This document shows positions 14,389 to 18,748 of a stretch of 18,748 nt of DNA, piece after piece (position 1 is the first letter of the stretch; every line of letters starts with the position of its first letter). The translations under genes and the position numbers were made by a program. Below the pieces are notes generated by a model. That model was not told where the DNA came from, did no database searches, and saw nothing but the letters and a program-made list of their open reading frames with translations. This DNA comes from CAZKTS01 sp964555735. GTDB lineage: Bacteria; Actinomycetota; Acidimicrobiia; IMCC26256; PALSA-555. Location of the stretch: NCBI GenBank assembly GCA_964555735.1, contig CAZKTS010000327.1, positions 1 to 18,748 on the forward strand, written 5' to 3'.

Positions 14389-15465
14389 TCAGACGATGAC
14401 GCTGCGGATGACCTCGCCGTTCTTCATCGCGTCGAAGCCCTCGTTGATCTCGTCGAGGGAGATCCGCTTCGACACCATGCCGCCGAGGTCGAGGCGACCC
14501 TGCTCCACGAGGCCGATGAGCCGGGGGAAGTCGCGCCGCACGTTGGCCGAGCCGTACACCGTCCCGAGCAGCCGCTTCTCGGAGAGGATCAGCGGGAAGC
14601 TCGGGATGGTGACGTCCTGGTCGAACTTGGGCACACCCACTGCCACCGCGGTGCCGCCGCTGCGCACGCAGTTGAACGCCTGCGTGATGAGCTCGGGGAC
14701 GCCGATCACCTCGAAGGCGTAGTCGGCGCCGCGGCCACCCGTGAGGGCCATGACCTGCGCGACGACGTCACCCTCACCGGGGTCCACCGCGTCGGTGGCG
14801 CCGAGCTTGAGCGCCATGTCGCGCTTGAGCGCGACCGGGTCGACCGCGATGATCCGTGCCGCGCCGGCGATGCGCGCGCCCTGGATGGTCGCCTGACCGA
14901 CGCCGCCGCAGCCGATCACCACGACGCTCGAGCCGGGGGTGACGTGGGCGGTGTTGAGCGCCGAGCCCACCCCGGTGGTGACGCCGCAGCCGATGAGCGC
15001 GAGCTGCTCGTCGGGCAGGTCGGTCTCGACCTTCACCACCGACATCTGGTCGCAGGTCATGACGTCGGAGAACGTGCCGAGGCCCGTCATCGTGGGGAGT
15101 GGCGTGCCGTCGCTGCGCGTCGCGCGCGGGTTTGCCATCACCGTGTAGGTGTTCTCGCAGAGGTTCGACTGGCCGTTGTGGCAGTACCAGCACGCGTGGC
15201 AGGCGGGGATGAACGAGCCGATGACGCGGTCGCCCTTGGCGAGCCCGTTCACCTCGGAGCCGACCCACTCGATGATGCCGGTGCCCTCGTGGCCGAGGAT
15301 GGCCGGGGGCGGCATCGGGAGCGTGCCGTTGATGACCGAGAGGTCGGAGTGGCAGATGCCGCTCGCGGAGATCTTGACCACGACGTCGCGCGGGCCGGGG
15401 TCGATCGCGGTGACGTCCTCGACCGACAGCGGGCCGTCGGGTTCGGTGAAGATCGCAGCGCGCAT
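14389..15465 (-). CDS. Zinc-dependent alcohol dehydrogenase (MDR superfamily)
   Basis: A 358-residue medium-chain dehydrogenase. Catalytic zinc ligands are Cys38 (GICHSD), His59-Glu60 (GHEGTG) and Cys160 (LIGCGVTTG); structural zinc is held by Cys89, 92, 95 and 103. The dinucleotide motif GCGGVG is at 185-190, and Asp209 at the end of the next strand (IIAVDP) indicates NAD(H). It resembles the class III-like long-chain or aryl alcohol dehydrogenases of Actinobacteria; the substrate is not resolved. ATG at 15465 has a strong AGGAGG 6 nt upstream. It is a single gene, convergent with the deacetylase (11-bp gap), and appears individually regulated through the palindrome at 15517-15532. Confidence 0.93.
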   Translation of the reverse strand: MRAAIFTEPDGPLSVEDVTAIDPGPRDVVVKISASGICHSDLSVINGTLPMPPPAILGHEGTGIIEWVGSEVNGLAKGDRVIGSFIPACHACWYCHNGQSNLCENTYTVMANPRATRSDGTPLPTMTGLGTFSDVMTCDQMSVVKVETDLPDEQLALIGCGVTTGVGSALNTAHVTPGSSVVVIGCGGVGQATIQGARIAGAARIIAVDPVALKRDMALKLGATDAVDPGEGDVVAQVMALTGGRGADYAFEVIGVPELITQAFNCVRSGGTAVAVGVPKFDQDVTIPSFPLILSEKRLLGTVYGSANVRRDFPRLIGLVEQGRLDLGGMVSKRISLDEINEGFDAMKNGEVIRSVIV

Positions 15466-15487
15466 GGAGCCCCTCCTGGGATCGTTG

Positions 15488-15502
15488 CCGGCCATCGGCC
15501 GG
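15488..15502. repeat. Inverted repeat in the alcohol dehydrogenase leader
   Basis: CCGGCCATCGGCCGG has exact 6-bp arms around ATC, 23 nt upstream of the ATG. Part of it (15494-15502) is also the reverse complement of 15532-15540, so two alternative pairings exist. Confidence 0.45.
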
Positions 15503-15514
15503 GACAGCGGGGTG

Positions 15515-15520
15515 ACGCTA
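15515..15520 (-). promoter_or_regulatory. Candidate -10 box TAGCGT of the alcohol dehydrogenase gene
   Basis: On the minus strand TAGCGT fits TANNNT and would give a leader of about 43 nt. It overlaps one half of the 16-bp palindrome. The -35 region is not recognisable. Confidence 0.4.
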
Positions 15521-15532
15521 CCGCGCGGTAGC
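15517..15532. promoter_or_regulatory. Perfect 16-bp palindrome, candidate repressor operator
   Basis: GCTACCGCGCGGTAGC is an exact palindrome 51 bp upstream of the alcohol dehydrogenase ATG and overlapping its candidate -10 box. Symmetric sites of this kind are typical of TetR-family repressors. No regulator gene lies in the window, so the partner is unknown. Confidence 0.6.
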
Positions 15533-15583
15533 CGGCCGATGTGACGCACCGTCAGATCAGCGAGGGCAGATCGGCGGTGCGCC

Positions 15584-16483
15584 TCAGGTGCCGGGCGGCG
15601 TCCAGGGTGTCAACGCCAGCCCGGGCGTCGGCATGCCCTCCCAGGCGACGACGGTCCCCGGCAGGCCGTCGGTGGCGAACAGCGTCCGCCCGTCGGCTCC
15701 GCCGAAGCAGCAGTTGGTGGTGATGCCCCCGCCGGGGATGGCGAGGAAGTCGACCTCCCGGCCGTCCGGCTCGAGGACCCGGACGCCGTGGTCGCTGGTG
15801 TTCGCCACGTAGAGCCGGCCGTCGACGTCGAGGCAGAAGCCGTCGCCCGACGCGTTGCCGAGCCGCTCGGTGATCCACTCGTGGGTGCCGTCGGAACGCA
15901 GCCGGAGGAGCCCGTTCGCCTCGACGATCACGACGGTGCCGTCGGGCTCGAGCGCGATGCCGTTGGGATAGTGGAGGTCGCGAGCCACGACCGTCGTGGT
16001 GCCGTCGGGCGCCATCGTGTGGACCCGACCGACGGGCTCGGCCGGGGGCGGGAAGTGAGGCGGGTCGGTGAACCACAGCGTCCCGTCCGCTGCACCCACC
16101 AGGTCGTTGGGGGCGAGGAAGGTGTCGGCGGGCGCACCGTCGGGAGGCGCGAGGTAGGTGACGGCACCCGAGGGCTCGACGCGCTGGATCCCCGGCGTCA
16201 CGGGCCGGTACGGCGCAGCGCCGGGCAGGCCGGCCCCGGCGAAGTCGATGCCGCCGTTCTGGGTGATCAGGAACCCGCCGTCGGCGGCGAGCAGCGCGGC
16301 GTTGGCGCCGCCGCCGACCGTTGCGACCGGAGCGAACGTGCCGCGGTCGAGATCGATCTCGACGAGCGCGCCGTCGGCGACGCTCGTGCACACGAGCCGC
16401 GCCGGGCGATCGCCGTCGGCCGGCACCCAGACCGGCCCCTCGGGGAAGTTGATGCCGGTGGCGACGGTCTCGGGCGCAGGCAC
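15584..16483 (-). CDS. SMP-30/gluconolactonase/LRE-type beta-propeller protein
   Basis: A 299-residue six-bladed propeller. The metal ligands of the SMP-30 family are in place: Glu15 (NFPEGPVW), Asn126 (FLAPNDLVG), Asn174 (HYPNGIAL) and Asp214 (ASGDGFCLDVDG). Repeated DGxLxxxD-like blade strands run throughout (DGTLWFTDP, DGRLYVANTSDHGV). It probably hydrolyses a lactone or similar ester with a divalent metal; no signal peptide is seen, so it is cytoplasmic. The GTG start at 16483 follows the redoxin stop after one base (TGAcGTG), so the two genes form an operon. The natural substrate is unknown. Confidence 0.9.
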   Translation of the reverse strand: MPAPETVATGINFPEGPVWVPADGDRPARLVCTSVADGALVEIDLDRGTFAPVATVGGGANAALLAADGGFLITQNGGIDFAGAGLPGAAPYRPVTPGIQRVEPSGAVTYLAPPDGAPADTFLAPNDLVGAADGTLWFTDPPHFPPPAEPVGRVHTMAPDGTTTVVARDLHYPNGIALEPDGTVVIVEANGLLRLRSDGTHEWITERLGNASGDGFCLDVDGRLYVANTSDHGVRVLEPDGREVDFLAIPGGGITTNCCFGGADGRTLFATDGLPGTVVAWEGMPTPGLALTPWTPPGT

Positions 16484-16484
16484 G

Positions 16485-17522
16485 TCAGGACTCGTAGCCG
16501 GGGCGGCCCCGCGCTTCCCACGCGGTCATGAAGTCGAAGAACTCCTGGCCGAACGGGTCCTCGCCGCGGAGCGGCATCGTCCCCCGCTGGATCGTCCAGT
16601 CGTCGGGGGCGAGGTCCAGGGCGCGCGCGAAGTGGCGCTCAGCGAGGTCGGCGCGGCCCTCCCGCAGGAGGTGCACTGCGAGCCGGCGCTCGGCGCGCGC
16701 AGCCTGGAGCTCGGGCGTCGGGAGCCTCTGGCGCGCGAGGCGCTCCTCGTCGGACAGCGGCGCGACGTCGTCGCGCACCCAACGCCGCAGGGCCTCGTGG
16801 TGGCGCCCGGAGTCGATCTTGGTGAACTCCTTGAACTGGTCGTCACCGGGGGTGATCGCGGGCGGCCGCACGATCCGGCCGTCCTCGTCGATCCAGACCG
16901 ACGTCGGCACGTTGATCGCGCCGTAGAGCTCGGCGAACCGGTGCTCCCGGTCGACGAGCACGGGATACGTGAGCTCGACCGGTGACTCGTCGCGTGCGCA
17001 GGCCCGAGCGAGCTCGGCGTCCTCGTCGAGCGCGATCGCGATGATCGAGAGGCCCTCGGGCTCGAGCTCCTCGTGGAGCTGCTGCCACACCGGGAGGTCC
17101 CAGCGGCAGCCACACCACGAAGCCCACGCGAGGACGAGTCGCTTGCGGCCGGCGTAGTCGTCGAGCGACACCTCCGCGCCGTCGACGTCGGGGAGCGTGA
17201 ACGCAGGCGCGTGGCCCGCGGTGAGCTCCGCGACGCGGTCATCGGCGGCGTCGCCGAGCACCGCGATGGCCGCCTCGGTGTCGATCGCCAACGGTCGCCG
17301 CAGTGCGTCGGCCACGCCCGCCAGATCCACCCGTCCGTCACGCTCGATCGCCGCCCGGTCGTGCACGGGCACGCAGCGGTCGCCGAGGCACAGACCTTCG
17401 GGCTTCAGGGTCCAGCCGATCGCGCGCTCGAGATCCTCGGGCGCCACGAGCGCGGTGTCGGCGCCGAGGGTCGCGCCCACGGTGACGGTGCGGTCCTGGT
17501 CGACGATCGTCAGGTTCGGCAT
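16485..17522 (-). CDS. Redoxin-fold protein with CGC active-site motif
   Basis: A 345-residue protein in three parts. The N-terminal domain (1-100) has GWTLKPEGLCLGDRC with Cys45 and Cys50. A TlpA/AhpC-like thioredoxin fold follows (about 103-260), starting HAPAFTLPDVDG, with WASWCGCRWDLPVW at 133-146 and a cis-Pro loop NVPTSVWID. The C-terminal part (about 275-345) is helical and TPR-like (AERRLAVHLLREGRADLAERHFARALDLAP). The active site is C137-G-C139, one residue short of the usual CGPC. No signal peptide is visible, so it should be cytoplasmic. Role inferred: thiol-disulfide exchange or peroxide reduction, substrate unknown. ATG at 17522 has TAGCCT 8 nt upstream and no ribosome-binding site. 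The frame is open far upstream, but that extension runs antisense to the SDR gene. Confidence 0.85.
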   Translation of the reverse strand: MPNLTIVDQDRTVTVGATLGADTALVAPEDLERAIGWTLKPEGLCLGDRCVPVHDRAAIERDGRVDLAGVADALRRPLAIDTEAAIAVLGDAADDRVAELTAGHAPAFTLPDVDGAEVSLDDYAGRKRLVLAWASWCGCRWDLPVWQQLHEELEPEGLSIIAIALDEDAELARACARDESPVELTYPVLVDREHRFAELYGAINVPTSVWIDEDGRIVRPPAITPGDDQFKEFTKIDSGRHHEALRRWVRDDVAPLSDEERLARQRLPTPELQAARAERRLAVHLLREGRADLAERHFARALDLAPDDWTIQRGTMPLRGEDPFGQEFFDFMTAWEARGRPGYES

Positions 17523-17530
17523 CGGGCGGC

Positions 17531-17536
17531 AGGCTA
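17531..17536 (-). promoter_or_regulatory. -10 box TAGCCT, leaderless-type, for the redoxin operon
   Basis: On the minus strand TAGCCT ends 8 nt before the ATG at 17522, with no ribosome-binding site between. Confidence 0.45.
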
Positions 17537-17582
17537 TCGGTGGTGCCGGTCGCCGGCCCCGGTCCCCGGTGCGGGGGTGTGG

Positions 17583-17588
17583 TAGCCC
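17583..17588 (+). promoter_or_regulatory. Possible -10-like TAGCCC before the SDR gene
   Basis: TAGCCC lies 6 nt before the ATG at 17595 and misses the final T of TANNNT. AAGGG directly before the ATG is too close for a good ribosome-binding site. Weak evidence for a leaderless start divergent from the redoxin promoter. Confidence 0.25.
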
Positions 17589-17594
17589 AAGGGC

Positions 17595-18416
17595 ATGGCG
17601 GAGCCCCTGCTGGACGGCCGGACCGCGATCGTCACCGGGGGTGGTGGCGGCATCGGACGCGGGATCTCGGAGCGCTTCGCGGCCGAGGGCGCCCGCGTCG
17701 TCGTCGCCGAGATCGACGAGGCGCGGGCCGCGGCGACCGTCGGGGCGATCACCGACGGCGGCGGCACCGCGTGCCTCGTGGTGGGCGACGTGCGAGAGCC
17801 CGAGAACGTGGAGCAGGTCGTCGCGACGGCACGCGAGACCTACGGGTCGATCGATGTGCTCGTCAACAACGTCGGTCACTTCGGGGGCGGTCGCGGCTCG
17901 TTCCACGAGTCGACGCCCGATGAGTGGCTCGACCTCTACCGCCTGAACCTCGAGCACATCCTGCTCGGGTGTCGCGCGGTGCTGCCGGTGATGATGGAGC
18001 AGGGTCGCGGCTCGATCGTGAACGTCTCCAGCGTCGAGGGCTACCGGGCGCTCCCGTCGCGTGCGGTGTACGCCGCGTTCAAGGCGTCGGTCCAGGGGCT
18101 CACCAAGAGCCTGGCGGTCGAGTACGGCCGGCACGGCATCCGCGTGAACGAGATCGCCCCCGACGTCACCGAGACGCTCCAGGTGCCGTACTCCGAGTGG
18201 GTCGGTCCCGAGGACCAGCACCTCGTGCCGATCTGGGTGCCGGTGGGGCGCTTCGGCACGCCGGACGACCTCGCCGGCGCCGCGCTGTTCCTGGCGTCGG
18301 ACCTCTCGGCCTTCGTGACCGGCACGACGGTGCACGCCGACGGCGGCACCTGGGCGGCCGGCGGCTGGTTCCGCACCGAGGAGGGTCGGTGGACCAACCG
18401 GCCCCGTCGGCCCTGA
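17595..18416 (+). CDS. SDR-family NAD(P)-dependent oxidoreductase
   Basis: A 273-residue classical short-chain dehydrogenase. The cofactor loop is TGGGGGIG (residues 14-21), an acidic VVVAEIDE strand suggests NAD preference, and the NNVG motif follows. The catalytic Ser lies in VNVSSVEG and the YAAFK pair supplies Tyr and Lys. VTGTTVHADGGTWAAGG is the usual C-terminal end. It reduces or oxidises a ketone or hydroxyl group on an unknown substrate. It is followed after 3 nt by the histidine phosphatase gene and is divergent from the redoxin operon, with a 72-bp promoter region between. Confidence 0.94.
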   Translation: MAEPLLDGRTAIVTGGGGGIGRGISERFAAEGARVVVAEIDEARAAATVGAITDGGGTACLVVGDVREPENVEQVVATARETYGSIDVLVNNVGHFGGGRGSFHESTPDEWLDLYRLNLEHILLGCRAVLPVMMEQGRGSIVNVSSVEGYRALPSRAVYAAFKASVQGLTKSLAVEYGRHGIRVNEIAPDVTETLQVPYSEWVGPEDQHLVPIWVPVGRFGTPDDLAGAALFLASDLSAFVTGTTVHADGGTWAAGGWFRTEEGRWTNRPRRP

Positions 18417-18419
18417 CCC

Positions 18420-18748
18420 ATGCGGCGTCTCTTCCTCGTGCGTCACGGCGAGTCGACGTGGAACGCCGACGGTCGGTGGCAGGGCCAGGCCGACCCGCCG
18501 CTCACCGAGCTGGGCGAGCGCCAGGCCGCGGCCGCCGCACGGCGCGTTGCCGCGTTCGCGCCCGCGTTCGTCGTGGCCTCCGACCTCCACCGCGCGCGCC
18601 GCACTGCCGAGCTGCTCGCGCCCGACGGGATGGCGCCCCAGCTCGAGCCCGCGTTCCGTGAGCGGCACGCGGGGGAGTGGACCGGCCTGACGCGCGCCGA
18701 GATCGACGAGCGCTACCCGGGCGATCTCGCGGCGTGGCGCAGCCCACC
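18420..18748 (+). CDS. Histidine phosphatase family protein (phosphoglycerate mutase-like), 5' part
   Basis: The ATG at 18420 opens a frame that runs off the window, giving 109 residues. It begins RRLFLVRHGESTWN, the RHG signature with the nucleophilic histidine (residue 9), continues with GQADPPLTELGERQA, and has the SDLHRARRTAE segment carrying the second phosphate-binding arginine and ERHAGEWTGLTRAEI with the acid Glu region. These are the standard order and spacing for the family. The last catalytic histidine lies beyond the window. It is the second gene of a unit with the SDR (3-nt gap). Phosphatase is likelier than glycolytic mutase, but the sequence seen does not settle this. Confidence 0.92.
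   Translation, partial: MRRLFLVRHGESTWNADGRWQGQADPPLTELGERQAAAAARRVAAFAPAFVVASDLHRARRTAELLAPDGMAPQLEPAFRERHAGEWTGLTRAEIDERYPGDLAAWRSP

Noticed and set aside
17545..17557. GCCGG-TCG-CCGGC inverted repeat in the redoxin/SDR divergent region.
   Set aside because: Only 5-bp GC arms and repeated CCGGT words nearby; too weak to call an operator.
17523..18668. N-terminal extension of the redoxin frame across the SDR gene.
   Set aside because: The extension is composition-biased and antisense to a conserved SDR; MPNLTI at 17522 with a TANNNT box is a good start.

Overview
The window is about 70% GC and densely packed, with no intergenic gap over about 120 bp. GTG starts are common. Several genes show a TANNNT box 6-8 nt before the start codon, the pattern of leaderless actinobacterial transcripts. 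Together with a B12-dependent ribonucleotide reductase, an actinobacterial-type PAP2 protein and several actinobacterial-type phosphotransferases, this suggests a high-GC Actinomycetota chromosome, possibly of the class Acidimicrobiia. The phylum is well supported; the class is inference. No tRNA, rRNA, CRISPR array, insertion sequence or phage gene was seen.

Layout. (1) 1-1581: 3' part of nrdJ (+), convergent with a DUF3703 + PaaI-type thioesterase pair (-, 2461-1647). (2) 2551-4104: a membrane-anchored FMN/3Fe-4S glutamate-synthase-domain protein (+), divergent from DUF3703 across a region with a perfect 9-bp-arm inverted repeat. (3) 4190-6763: a PAS-PAS-GAF-GGDEF-EAL cyclic-di-GMP protein (+). 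(4) 6803-7516: an APH-fold kinase (+) whose stop overlaps the stop of a convergent four-gene operon (-, 10104-7513) encoding a secreted protein, a second APH-fold phosphotransferase that probably starts at CTG, a HAD phosphatase and a GNAT acetyltransferase. (5) 10214-14377: an envelope-lipid module (+). It holds a large three-part membrane protein (degenerate PAP2, pseudokinase-like domain, flippase-like domain), a PAP2 phosphatase overlapping it by 4 bp, and a PIG-L deacetylase with its own leaderless-type promoter. (6) 15465-14389: a zinc alcohol dehydrogenase (-) behind a perfect 16-bp palindrome. (7) 17522-15584: a redoxin-fold protein with a CGC motif and an SMP-30/lactonase-type protein (-), divergent from (8) an SDR oxidoreductase (+, 17595-18416) and a histidine phosphatase cut by the window end.

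The most unusual items are the membrane fusion protein, whose PAP2 and kinase domains have both lost catalytic residues while an intact-looking PAP2 enzyme is encoded directly downstream; the CTG start inferred for the second phosphotransferase; the CxC in place of CxxC in the redoxin; and the palindrome over the alcohol dehydrogenase promoter.
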